Assembly (NCBI GenBank): GCA_013368375.1
Contig: JAACJP010000001.1
Span: forward strand, 2,418,001-2,482,000
Source: Tricholomella constricta
Lineage: Eukaryota > Basidiomycota > Agaricomycetes > Agaricales > Lyophyllaceae
DNA: 64,000 nucleotides
Direction: 5' to 3'
Part shown: piece by piece, positions 22,079 to 39,479 of the stretch
Layout: each line of letters begins with the position of its first letter
How positions within the stretch are numbered: position 1 is the stretch's first letter
Notes under the pieces: generated by a model
Told to the model about the DNA's origin: nothing
What the model saw: the letters and a program-made list of their open reading frames with translations, nothing else
Database searches by the model: none
Program-made: the position numbers and the translations under genes

Positions 22079-22528
22079 CTAGTCGTACACTAAAAGGCGA
22101 GCATGGGTGAACGGCCAACACGGGCGGAAGCTTCAAAGGCGTCTCACCATGGACGATACCTGGAAGAACCCCGGCGCAACAATTAGCGAGAAGCGAGAGC
22201 AGGCGAGAAGCATGCACGCACCGTAGAACAGAGTCCAGACGAGCACGAACGTAAAGACGTTGTCCTGGCCGGGGTTGAGGAGCTCGAGCACGCCGCCCTG
22301 GATGAACTTTACGGGAGTCCCGCGGCAGTTGATGGTGTGTATGAAGGCAGAGGTGAGGAGGGTGGCGGCGAGGAAGAGGGCAAAGCCTAGCCAGTTTTGG
22401 AGGCCCAGGATGCCGGCGGCAGCACCGGCGAAGCAGGAGGCAATGAACTTGACGGTGGTGAGGCTGGCGTTGGCCTGGACGTTGGCGGGGTAGATGAGCT
22501 GGGCTGCTGCCTCGGTTGGGGTCGACAT
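22079..22528 (-). CDS. EMC6: ER membrane protein complex subunit 6
   Basis: EMC6 is a small core membrane subunit of the EMC insertase, which inserts tail-anchored and polytopic proteins into the ER membrane. Three exons (22222-22528, 22148-22159, 22079-22089) give 109 aa, the usual family length. After a short cytosolic N-terminus come three hydrophobic helices: SLTTVKFIASCFAGAAAGIL, LGFALFLAATLLTSAFIH and VFTFVLVWTLFYGIV. The chain ends IVHVYD, a normal EMC6 terminus. That terminus appears only if a 12-nt exon and an 11-nt terminal exon (including the stop) are spliced in. The start MSTPTEAAAQ is the first Met that leaves the expected short N-terminus. The gene is divergent from HOM2 with 584 bp between the starts. 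Confidence 0.9.
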
Positions 22529-23112
22529 TACCGTTGCGGACGTCGAGGCGACGTCTCGGCCGTCAGCGAAACGGGTGATCACGTGAATGTGTTGTCGCTG
22601 ACAGCGACGATGAGCTCGAGCGGCCAAAAAGTTTTCTCCCCTTTAATCAAGGGAAGTCCCTTTCTATTAGTTCTATTGTTCATTTCTTTAACCACATTTC
22701 CTACATTTGACGAGGTATCCGATTTCCTGAGTTACTTACGTAACGTAGCCAGTTATAATGATTCCATTGGCAACTGCTCTCGCATAAAATAAAAAGCCAG
22801 GCCGCTATCTAGGAAAAAGCCCGGATACAGCTGCTCTGAATTGCTCCGAGTGACTCAGGCTCTGAGCAGAAAATAATATAAAAAACAGTATGCGCGCATC
22901 GCTCCAAGCCCAAGCCCGACACTCCGACTTTTTATCCCGCCTTGGCCTCCGGCATCACGTGAAGCCAATATATACCGGCTGGGCAGCAGCTTGAAGCTTG
23001 TAAGTGCACGACGACCATGACCTCCAGCCATCTGCGCCCCACGCCCGCCGCTGACAATCAGCCCACAGATTTCTCCTCTTCCCCCCTTCTCGCAAAGTAT
23101 CCCCGCCACAAT
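22529..23112. other. Shared divergent promoter region EMC6/HOM2
   Basis: 584 bp between two divergent starts, with no gene. An in-frame ATG at 23017 could extend HOM2 by 32 residues. CACGTG-like and GTGATCACGTGA-type elements occur near 22575 and 22955 (TCACGTGA), the core bound by Cbf1-type bHLH factors that control sulphur amino-acid genes in yeasts. That regulatory reading is inference. Confidence 0.4.
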
Positions 23113-24285
23113 ATGCAGGACGGTGCCGCGATCAAGGTCGGCGTCCTGGGAGCCACAGGCACTGTCGGCCAGCGTTTCATCACTCTCCTCGCTAACCACC
23201 CGTGGTTTGTCCTTCATGCTCTCGGGGCATCCCCGCGATCGGCCGGCAAACGCTATCCTGTAGCCGTGAACTGGAAACAGACATCGAGGCTGCCGGCCGT
23301 GGCTAGGGAAATGATCGTGCGCGAGTGCAAGCCCGAGCTGTTCGCAGATTGTGCGGTCGTGTTCTCGGGCCTCGACGCCGATGTCGCAGGCGAAATTGGT
23401 GAGTGGCCCGACGAAGATCGGGAGAAAAAAAAAACGGCCAACTGATGAGAGCCCTGTGCAGAGGCTGCGTTTAGAGCCGCCGATCTGGCCGTGTTCTCGA
23501 ATGCGAAAAACTATCGCCGGGATCCGCTAGTGCCTCTCATCGTACCATACGTGAACCCGTCGCACTTTTCGATCCTGCGACAGCAGCAGTTGGCGCACTC
23601 GCCGCCGCTGAAAAAAGGTTTTATCATCACCAATGCCAACTGCTCCACCACCGGCTGCGTGATCCCGCTCTCTGCGCTGGAAAAGGCGTTTGGGCCCCTC
23701 GAGTCGCTGCTCGTGACGACGATGCAGGCGATCTCGGGCGGGGGCTACCCCGGGGTGCCCTCGCTGGACATCATGGACAACATCGTGCCCTTTATCAGCG
23801 GGGAGGAAGAAAAGATGGAGTGGGAGATGCTCAAGATCCTGGGGGGGATCGTGAAGAACGACGACGGGGCGCGGGCGTTTGACATGCACGCGCGCACGCC
23901 GCTGCGGGTGTCTGCATCGTGCAATCGCGTACCGGTGATCGATGGGCACACGGCGTGCATCTCTGTGCGGTTCTCGCGGCGGCCACCGCCCAGCCCGCAG
24001 CAGGTGCGGGAGGCGCTGGTGGGCTTCACTTGCGATGCGCAGACACTCGGGTGCCCGTCTGCGCCGAGGCACGCGATCAGTGTGCACGAAGAGCCAGATC
24101 GCCCGCAACCGCGCTTGGACCGGTACTATCAGGACGGGGCGGGGGTGTCGGTGGGGAGGATCAGGCAGTGCCAGGTGCTGGACATCAAGTTTGTGGTGCT
24201 GGCGAACAATGTGTCAATCGGGGCGGCAACGAGCAGCATTATCAATGCGGAGCTGGCGGTGCTCAAAGGCGTCGTAGGGAACTAA
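23113..24285 (+). CDS. HOM2: Aspartate-semialdehyde dehydrogenase
   Basis: It reduces L-aspartyl-4-phosphate to L-aspartate-4-semialdehyde with NADPH, the second step of the pathway to threonine, methionine and isoleucine. Two exons (23113-23398 and 23462-24285) give 369 aa. The Rossmann motif VGVLGATGTVGQRFI is at the N-terminus, and the catalytic cysteine lies in NANCSTTG. Further family blocks are TTMQAISGGGYPG, MDNIVPFISGEEEKMEWE, the substrate-binding RVPVIDGHTACISVRF and the C-terminal VVLANNVSIGAA. The start at 23113 was chosen because it sits directly before the Rossmann strand; the upstream in-frame ATG at 23017 would add 32 residues. The sulphur gene MET17 lies 11 kb to the right, but I infer no functional cluster from that. 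Confidence 0.94.
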
Positions 24286-24388
24286 AAGGAAATGGAAATA
24301 GCGTACTTACGGAAGGGGTTATGGGGCTAGTGTAGTTGTGCCTACTACTATGTGATCGCAAAATATTGTTTATTATTTTTCCCAAGTC

Positions 24389-25497
24389 ATGACGGCGACG
24401 ACGCTGCAAGCGTCGATCTTTCAACGCCTGCACCCGCGAGTCTACCTCGAGCGCTTTCTCGCCGAAGACGTGCGTCCCGATGGCAGGGCCCTCACCGCCT
24501 GGCGCGATGTCTCCGTCAACGCCGGTCCGTCGTCCTCACCGAGTCTGAGTCCGACACTGACCCCGCTGCAGGCTCGATAATCACCGCAGACGGCTCGGCC
24601 CTTGTCCGCCTGGGAAACACCACCGTCGTCTGCGGCGTCAAAGCAGAGATCGCAGAGCCTGAGCTGGCCCGCCCAGCGGAGGGCTTCCTCGTGCCCAACC
24701 TCGACCTGCCCGCCATGTGCTCGCCCCGCTTCAAGCCCGGCCCCCCTACCGAGGACGCCCAGGTGCTCTCGGACCGCCTCAACGAGGCTCTCCTCGCGTG
24801 CGTGCGTCTCTGCTACCTCCTAGCCCAATGCAAACCAAAGATGACCTTGCCGTTTGCTCAGATCTGCCATCCTCCCGCTCGCCTCGCTGTGCATCCACCC
24901 GGCCAAAGCTGCCTGGGTCCTCTACGTCGACGCCACTTGCATCAACTACGACGGCAACGTCTTTGACGCCACCCTCCTCGCCATGGTCGCCGCCCTCAAA
25001 AACAGTCCGTGTCGCGTCTTCAGCCCTCCCCCAATTCATGTCTAATGTTTTCCCCCCCCCCGCAGCCCGCCTCCCAAAAGCAGTGTACGACCCCGAAACA
25101 CACCGCACCACCTGCTTCCGCTCCGCACTCTCGCCCCTGCACATAACCCGCACCCCCGTCGCCATGTCCTTTGGCGTCTTCGACGCGTGCGTCCCCCTTC
25201 CCCCTCCCATCCCTCTACCTTATATCACCCATACCCCAAGCTGACTCCTCCTCTCCACTTCTCTGTGCGCCCAGCACGACCCTCCTCGCAGACCCGACCG
25301 CATCCGAAGAGCCCCTCCTCGACGCGACGCTCACCGTCCTCGCAGACAGCGCCTCCGGCGCCCTCCTCTCCGTCTCCCAGCTCGGCACGCACCCGGAGGG
25401 CGCACTGCAGGCGTGCCTTGCTGCCGCTGCACAGAGGCGTCCCGTGCTTGCCGCGCATGTGGATGCTGTAGCTGTAGGTGTGTCAGAGCGCAAGTAG
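24389..25497 (+). CDS. RRP43: Exosome complex subunit RRP43
   Basis: RRP43 (EXOSC8) is a catalytically inactive RNase PH-like subunit of the hexameric ring of the RNA exosome, which processes and degrades RNA in nucleus and cytoplasm. Five exons (24389-24524, 24572-24797, 24862-25004, 25066-25186, 25275-25497) give 282 aa. The entry motif FQRLHPRVYLERFLAEDVRP and DGRALTAWRDVSVNAGSI are diagnostic. GSALVRLGNTTVVCGVKAEI, the PFLVPNL-like EGFLVPNLDLP and AWVLYVDATCINYDGNVFDA complete the RNase PH fold. The C-terminal domain runs TLLADPTASEEPLLDATLTVL. The gene begins 103 bp after HOM2 on the same strand. Confidence 0.93.
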
Positions 25498-25719
25498 GTT
25501 AAGGACGAGGAGGAGGACGAGGAGGAGGAGGAGAAGGGCTTGCGAGGCCAGACAGGCATTCCCTTATGGTGTGTTTGTATGTATCATCTTGGGAGCGGGG
25601 AATGCAGCACGTCGTGAGCCACGGATAATAGATATTGCATTGCATTGGTCGGTGGTAGGTATACACGTGGAGAAGAAAATACATAACAAAGCGCGACTTG
25701 CTTGTGTTTTACGAGCCCC

Positions 25720-25742
25720 CACCCTTACCCTCACCCTAATTC
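25720..25742. repeat. Short CCCT(C/T)A simple repeat, left unit
   Basis: CACCCTTACCCTCACCCTAA in the 3' flank of protease A. The matching site in the right unit has four CCCTCA units, so the tract has changed length since the duplication. Confidence 0.6.
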
Positions 25743-25754
25743 TGTCGGTGCACT

Positions 25755-27755
<2,001 letters not shown>

Positions 27756-27828
27756 GTTTAAGCTGAAGACGAGAGAGGAAATGGGCACTTGTGAGAGTGT
27801 GAGCACCGCCGGGGTGTATGTAGCTCAC

Positions 27829-27835
27829 CTTTATA
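27829..27835 (-). promoter_or_regulatory. TATA box of protease A
   Basis: TATAAAG on the minus strand, 74-80 bp upstream of the start codon at 27755. It is conserved at the same distance in protease B (33593-33599). Confidence 0.55.
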
Positions 27836-29579
27836 CTTTCAAACCGTACCCCACCGGGTATAACGCCCAAAAACAGATACAATATCCATGCGTCCTTAAC
27901 CAGGCACATGAACAGATGGACGTCCATGTCCCGGCTAGATTGCAGGAGCAGAGTGAAGAAGACTTTCCCTCCATATGTTGCATCGAAGAAGGGTTCTTCT
28001 TACACCAAACAGATAGGCACTGTAAGACAGCATCAGTCTAGTCGGAACGGTGATTGTGCTGCAGTTTCACCGTGCGATAATCATATTATGCCTTCAGCGG
28101 ATGGGGCGTAGGCTCTGTTACAATTATAACTGGCGTACCTGCCAGCTCGAGTCAGCACACAAAAGAAGGTCAAAAGCGGTAAAGACAACTACCGGAGAAG
28201 TGCGGTCGCTTGTTTTCTATTAAAATAAGCATGAGGCGGATTGTTGTTATTCAATATTGCGAGGATAGAATGAGGAGCATGCGGAGAGGCGTGCAGAGAA
28301 GCATTCACTTACTGGATTAGCGATAAGCCTTGTGCAACAGTCTCGGAATGTCTCAAGAAGGAGTCCGGCAGACGGGGATGACCGACAGCGCGATAGTGCA
28401 TGATCCAATCGAAGTACTTCAGAGGACATTGTAAACGTCATGACCGTTCAACGGACGTGAGTTGTGAAGAGTGTTGGGGAACTTCAAGTTCCGAATCACA
28501 ATGCGGGAACGAATCAAAAGCTGCTACGTCAAGCAGCGCCGTCTTGATGGAGGGCATGGATAATAGAGATGAGTTTCGGGTAAGCTGTTATGTCTGTTAC
28601 CGAACAATCCCATGACACCCTTCCATGTGCAATAAGTCACCTCCAAAATCTTAAACGTGATATGGTAGCCTCAAATGCTGGGATATCTTGATACCGGAAA
28701 ACTGTCGCGGTTGCGCTGCAGCTACGTTTGGTATTCTGTGTCAAGGTATGCTACCACAGCAGTGAGTTAGTCATCTATACCTTCTGAGCAGATGATCTGC
28801 CATCACGGTCCGGGCGGGGATGGTTGCCTTCCAGATAAAGACGACGAGCGTTTATAAATCAGATTAAAGCAGATTAGGCCCGTCATTAAAGTTGGACACT
28901 TCCATGTGTTCATCGCAATCCAAAGGTATAGGCCTGCGACATCAAGAGGTCGGCGTTCTCGATGCACGCACCGCAGAATAGCAAAAGCCCACTTAGCACC
29001 CTGGGAGAAATGTGCCGACAAAGTAGCCTGATAACCTTTATTTAACTTTCAATAGTGTTGCTGGCAGCCAGAGATAGCTCACACTCCACGCACGAGACAG
29101 CGCACTAATCGTATGACCCGGAGACATTTCCAGAGAACCTTGATATACCTACGTATCATGTTGTCGGTGCCATTCGTGTCCCATGTCGTCTGAGAGCCAT
29201 GATGTCCTGGGAGTGCCTTGGAAGCCTTCAGATGAATTTAGAAGAGACACGGGTGTGTCTGTAAAGCCGTGGATAGTTTTTAGGATATGATTCCCACAGA
29301 GCTTATCAAACGGGGTGTATGATACCCAGGTAAAGGGGTTTCGAAGAAGGGTTGCATCATGGGATACGGAGAAAACGTGAGGACTCCGAGTCGGACATTG
29401 AGTTGTTTGGCTCCCGCCTGATAGGTAAACAACCACTGATCAATTCCGACCAGTGCAGTACACTTTGCACCTGAATATTATGCTGGCGTTGCTGTTCCCC
29501 AATCATCGATGCTGTGCGTTGAACCAAGTAATCATGGTAATAATCATCTTTCGTCGCTGCATAAGCCGCGATGGCGCGT

Positions 29580-29586
29580 TATAAAG
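29580..29586 (+). promoter_or_regulatory. TATA box of the ankyrin gene
   Basis: TATAAAG about 50 bp upstream of the start codon at 29636. This promoter lies within the segment deleted from the right unit. Confidence 0.5.
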
Positions 29587-29635
29587 GCGAAGTGACCATT
29601 TGAAGCCTCACTTACACACACAGTTCACAGCTAAA

Positions 29636-30486
29636 ATGTCCAGAACAGGTAAGTAAGTCCCATATCTTCGCCTTCTTGCTTGATTAAACATCATACAGAA
29701 GCACACATCACAGACGAATTGCAGGCAGCCACATCTGCTGGCAACCTTGACAAGATAACAAAGTTGCTCAACGAATGGGACACCCTAACTAAAGGCGTAC
29801 CCTTTTCCCCGATTGAAGACCTCCTCCCCCTAGCTGCCAGAAATGGCGACACCCGCACAATCTCCTATCTCCTCCAACGCCGCAAACCAGCGTCCTTCAA
29901 AGACGCCATCCTCACCGCCTTCGACACGCCCAACGTGGACACCGCCGTCTTCCAGGCCTTCCTCGATGGCGGGTTCAACATTAACACGAACCTCGGGCAC
30001 ATCGGCGACTTGCTCATCTTAAGTCTCGGGTACCCCGACGTGCTCAAATGGGCGCTCGCGCATGGCGCAGACCCGAACCGCAACCGCACGGGCATGCGCT
30101 CTCCCCTCGATCTCGCTGTGATGAGGGCGTCGCCTGAAGCGGTGCTGCTGCTGCTTCGGCATGGCGCTCGCCTGAATAACACTAACGCGTTGAAGGCGGC
30201 TGCGTTCTATGGCGAGCTTGGGATGATCAAGTTATTACTGGAGGCAGGGGCGCTGATCAATGAGATCCCGGACTGTGAAGGAATGTTGAGTTCGGAGCGG
30301 GAGGATGGACTTGGGACGGCATTGCATGAAGCGGCGAATGGGGGTCAGAAGGAGGCGGCAGAGCTATTGTTAGAACGTGGCGCGGACCCCGCCATTAAAA
30401 ACTCTTTACGGAAGACGGCGCTTGACATTGCGAAGGAGAAAGGTAATGCTGCCGTGGTTGAGGTGTTAGAGTCGATAATGGCATAA
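29636..30486 (+). CDS. Ankyrin-repeat protein (intact copy)
   Basis: Two exons (a 13-nt first exon 29636-29648, then 29699-30486) give 266 aa made almost entirely of ankyrin repeats. Recognisable units are LLPLAARNGDTRTISYLLQR, ILSLGYPDVLKWALAHGADP, SPLDLAVMRASPEAVLLLLR, ALKAAAFYGELGMIKLLLEA and ALHEAANGGQKEAAELLLER; the chain ends with a TALDIAKEKGN half-repeat. There is no signal peptide, membrane helix or fused effector domain, so it is probably a cytosolic protein-binding module. The partner is unknown. The decayed copy in the right unit (about 34551-35287) supports this one as the retained gene. Confidence 0.82.
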
Positions 30487-30596
30487 AGATAAATCAGGTT
30501 GTAATCCAGCATGTACAAGTTTCATAATCCACATTCATGGTACAATTGGTTGTCCCATCATCTTTAAACAAACAACAGTCAAAGTGATGCGCGCCG

Positions 30597-31371
<775 letters not shown>

Positions 31372-31469
31372 AATAGATATTGCATTGCATTGGTTGGTTG
31401 GTGGTAGGTATACACGTGGAGAAGAAAAATACATAACAAAGCGCGCTTGCTTGTGTTTTACGAGCCCCC

Positions 31470-31494
31470 ACCCTCACCCTCACCCTCACCCTCG
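31470..31494. repeat. (CCCTCA)n simple repeat, right unit
   Basis: Four near-perfect CCCTCA units in the 3' flank of protease B, expanded relative to the left unit. The unit is not the TTAGGG telomere repeat and lies inside a gene-rich region. Confidence 0.7.
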
Positions 31495-31508
31495 TTCTCA
31501 TTTGCACC

Positions 31509-33519
<2,011 letters not shown>

Positions 33520-33592
33520 GTTTGAGCTGAAGACGAGAGAGAAGATGGGCACTTGTGAGAGTGTGAGGACCACCGAGGTGTATGTAGCTCAC

Positions 33593-33599
33593 CTTTATA
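33593..33599 (-). promoter_or_regulatory. TATA box of protease B
   Basis: TATAAAG on the minus strand at the same distance from the start codon (33519) as in protease A. Confidence 0.55.
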
Positions 33600-34550
33600 C
33601 CTTCAAACCGTACCCCACCGGGTATAACGCCCAAATACAGATACAATATCCATGTGTCCTTAATCAGACACATGAACAGATGATGTCCATGTCCCGGCTA
33701 AATTGCAGGAGCAGAGTGAAGAAGAACTTTCCTCCATATGTTGCATCGAAAAAGTTACACCAAACAGATAGGCACTGTAAGACAGCATGAGTCGAGTCGG
33801 AACGGTGATTGTGCTGCGATTTCACCGTGCGATGATCATATTATGCCTTCAGCGGATGCGGCGTAGCCTTTGTTACAATTATAACTTGCGTACCTGTCAG
33901 CTCGAGGCAGCACACAAAAGAAGGTCAGAAGAAGTACAGACAACTACCGGAGAAGTGCGTTCGCTTGTTTTCTATTCTGATAAGCATGAGGCGGATTGTT
34001 ATTATCCAATGCGAGGAGAAAATGAGGAGCATGCGGAGAGGCGTGCAGAGCAGCATTTACTTACTGGATTAGCGAAAAGCCTTGTGCAACAGTCTCGGGG
34101 TGTCTCAAAGGAGGAGTCCGGCAGACGAGGATGACTGACAGCGCGATAGTGCATGATCCAATCGTAGTACTTCAGAGGACAGGTAATTGTCAACGTCATG
34201 ACCGTTAACGGACGTGAGTTGTGAGGAGTGTTGGGGAACCCAAGTTCCGAATTACAAAGCGGGAACGACACAACGATTATTAGATCACAGGTTACTACCA
34301 AGCTGCAGCGCCGCCTTGATGGAGGGCATGGATATTAGAGATGATTTTCGGGTAAAGCATATATGTCCATTACCGAGCAATCCCATGACACCCTTCCCAT
34401 GTGCAAAAAGTCACCTCCAAAATCTTGAACGTGATACGGTAGCCTCGAATGCTGGGTTATCTTGATACCGGGAAACTGTCGCGGTTGCGCTGCAGCTACG
34501 TTTGGTATTCTGTGTCAAGGTATGCTACCACAGCAGTGAGTTAGTCATAC

Positions 34551-35287
34551 CTTGACAAAATAACAAAGTTGCTCAACGAATGGGACAACAGCCTAACTAA
34601 AGGCGTACCCCTTTCCCCGACTGAAGACCTCCTCCCCCTGGCTGCCAGAAGTGGCGACACCCGCACAATCTCCTATCTCCTCCAACGCCGCAAACCAGCG
34701 TCCTTCAATGACGCCATCCTCGCCGCCTTCGCCTCGCCCAAGGACACCGCCGTCTTCCAGGCCTTCCTCGACGGCGGGTTCGACATCAACACGAACTCGG
34801 GCACATCGGCGACTTACTCATCTTAAGCCTCGGGTACCCCGACGTGCTCAAATGGGCGCTCGCGCAAGGCGCAGACCCGAATCGCAAGCGCACGGGCATG
34901 CGCTCTCCCCTCGATCTCGCTGTGATCAGGGCGTCGCCTGATGCGGTGCAGCTGCTGCTTCGGCATGGCGCTTGCCTGAAAAACACTAACGCGTTGAAGG
35001 CAGCTGCGTTCTACGGCGAGCTTGGGATGATCAAGTTGCTACTGGGGGCAGGGGCGTCGGTCAATGAAATCCCGGACTACGAAGGGATGTTGAGTTCGGA
35101 GCGGGAGGACGGATTGGGGACGGCGTTGCATGGAGCGGCGAATGGGTGTCAGAAGGAGGCGGTAGAGCTATTGTTAGAACGGCGCGGATCCCACCATCAA
35201 AAACTCTTTAGGGAAGACGGCGCCTGACATTGCGAAAGAGAAAGGCAATGCTGCCGTGATTGAGGTGTTAGAGTCGATAATGGCATA
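34551..35287 (+). pseudogene. Decayed ankyrin-repeat gene (right unit)
   Basis: This is homologous to the intact ankyrin gene from its NLDKITKLLNEWD segment onward. The promoter, first exon and first ~15 codons are missing: sequence matching about 28774 joins directly to sequence matching about 29743. Downstream it has a 1-nt deletion (ACGAACCTCGGG became ACGAACTCGGG, near 34795) and a 2-nt deletion (GAACGTGGCG became GAACGGCG, near 35180), each shifting the frame. A 3-bp-multiple insertion near 34585 keeps frame. It cannot encode the full repeat array. Confidence 0.88.
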
Positions 35288-35530
35288 AAGATAAATCAGG
35301 TTGTAATCGAGTACATATGTACAAGTTTTATAATTCACATTAATGGTTGTCACATCCTCTTGAACGACAGTCAAAGCGACGCGCGCCGTCATTGGTCACT
35401 TTCCTAGGTGTTAGAGTCGGTAATAGCATAAAGATAATTCAGGATGTAGCCGAGTATGTACAAATTTCATGATTCACATTAGTGGTACAATTGGTTGTCC
35501 CATTACCCTGAACAACAGTCAAAGCAACGC
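35265..35530. repeat. Local tandem duplication of the ankyrin 3' end
   Basis: The segment GTTAGAGTCGATAATGGCATAAAG and its 3' flank (35266-35400) recurs as GTTAGAGTCGGTAATAGCATAAAG from 35409 to about 35530. The left unit has one copy only, so this arose after the 5-kb duplication or was lost on the left. Confidence 0.75.
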
Positions 35531-35536
35531 GCGGCG

Positions 35537-37695
<2,159 letters not shown>

Positions 37696-39479
37696 GGCTT
37701 AGAGGAGTAAATGAGATGATGGATGCGTCTCAGTAACCTTCGTCGTATTTGGTTAACGACAAGTCCTTTATACAAGTCGACAGCGCTCGATTGCGTGCTC
37801 TAATAAGGACTCCACCGATCACGCCATACAGGTCCCTGTCACTACTCCTGACTGCGATGGGACCTTGATAACATTCAGAGTATGATCTTCACCCACCACC
37901 AGAAACTGTGGGGACGACTTGTCCTAAAAAGAAGACACTCGAATGCAGACCCTGCGTAGCTTTCGATCACATGTCCGTCGCGGTTCGGATTTCGTTCTTC
38001 TCCTCTGCGCACCATCATCATCTCCTCCTGAGCCATCCACAAGTCAGAAAGCATCATTTTATCGCCGAATGACGAAACCGAGTTCCTGGAAATATACTGT
38101 CGACTTCGAGCGAGAAACGTATTTTATATTGGAATGGCGCATACAAAGGACTGCGGACCAAATGCGGTAGTTCCAGGACCGCCCACCTCACCGCGAGGTA
38201 GTCATTGTTTGACTGTAGGATTGACGTCGGTATAGCCGTCGCCAGGTAACTTCTCCACGACGGTGTTTGAAATTTCTGAGTCTGGCACGCGAAGATCCAA
38301 CTCGACATCTTGCTTCCTATGTGAACCCTAGCAGACTTGCCTTTGACTTTCCGGCAACACACTACTCTGGAGCGGGCCATCTCTGAGATCGCAAAGTCTA
38401 TGGGCCAGGTCAACTGATGCGCTAAGGACGTTCCCAAGAAGCTCGCCCAGAGACCGCCCAATAGCCGCCACCTTATGCAGGAAGGGGTCCGGCTTGACAT
38501 TGACTCACCAGAATAAGGACGCAGCGTTATCTGCGCAAGACGCTTTGGTAGACCTCAACAAAGGACAGGCTGAAACGACCTTGAATGAATTTCCGCAAAA
38601 AATACGGTGGCGTTATGCAATGCAAATCTAGTTCCCGATTTGTTGGTAGCGAAAAAGGTAAACCTGTGTAGCTGTCGTGACCTGTAGTTGTAAAATCTGA
38701 AGGAAAAAGGGCTATGCAGCGACCACGTACTTTCATGTTGGCAGCAACCAGGGGAACATGCTAGGTCAGCGATTCCTTCTTTGAAGAGGAGCGTCATCGC
38801 ATAATCCGCGTTGTACCTAATGCCAGATACAAATCAGCCAGATCTAGTAGATGAACTCTCCCAAGAAAAAGGGCGAATTTCGCGATCGTCGAATACGAAA
38901 TTGTACTTCACATCGACGACCCAAATTCTACTGGGGTCACTCTAGAAAGGCATTGATGCTGATGAAAGTAATCAGTACCTTCAAGTTTAAGACTGGGAAG
39001 GTTGAGGTGGGTACAAGGCAGCCAGGCCTGGAATACTGACCAGTTGTCCTTCATAGATGCATTTCTAAAGTTAGCGGCGTGGAGAAAACACATGGAGAAT
39101 CAAGGAACTCTGGAATTGATGATTAAAGTGAGGTGGAGAGCTTTTCACGTATCATATGCAAAGCACATACCCGAAGTGGCGCAAATGACCAAGGGAAAGC
39201 GCATACATATTTCACCCTGAACGCCATCGTAATCTTGGTGTCATGCTGGAATTCTGATCAACCCCTGGTTATTGAGATTCATGACTACAGTGTTGCATCA
39301 GCCTGCGACTTCGTTGACGTCTGATGAGCTGACTTACAAGTGTTAAACCTGGCGCCGCAAAAATATCACGAGTGGTCTCAGAGAAAACCGTAGAGTATAA
39401 GTCGTAGACATAGCCATGCAGACGATGGGCAGGATTCCAACATATATATCCCCGAACCTCTCGTATTCTAATGAGAGGC
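37696..39479. other. Intergenic region, no gene recognised
   Basis: About 1.8 kb upstream of MET17. Medium-length frames on the minus strand (for example 38054-38500) end without splice-consistent continuation, and I cannot assign them to a family. It may hold decayed coding sequence. Confidence 0.4.

Larger units (their letters stand above)
27756..29635. other. Divergent intergenic region of the left unit
   Basis: About 1.9 kb between protease A and the ankyrin gene; no further gene is seen. The protease-proximal 1 kb is shared with the right unit (33520-34550). The ankyrin-proximal part (about 28775-29743) is missing there. Confidence 0.6.

Noticed and set aside
25720..25742. CCCTAA/CCCTCA motifs considered as interstitial telomere sequence
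   Set aside because: Only one CCCTAA unit; the rest are CCCTCA and CCCTTA within a gene-rich region. A simple repeat explains them.
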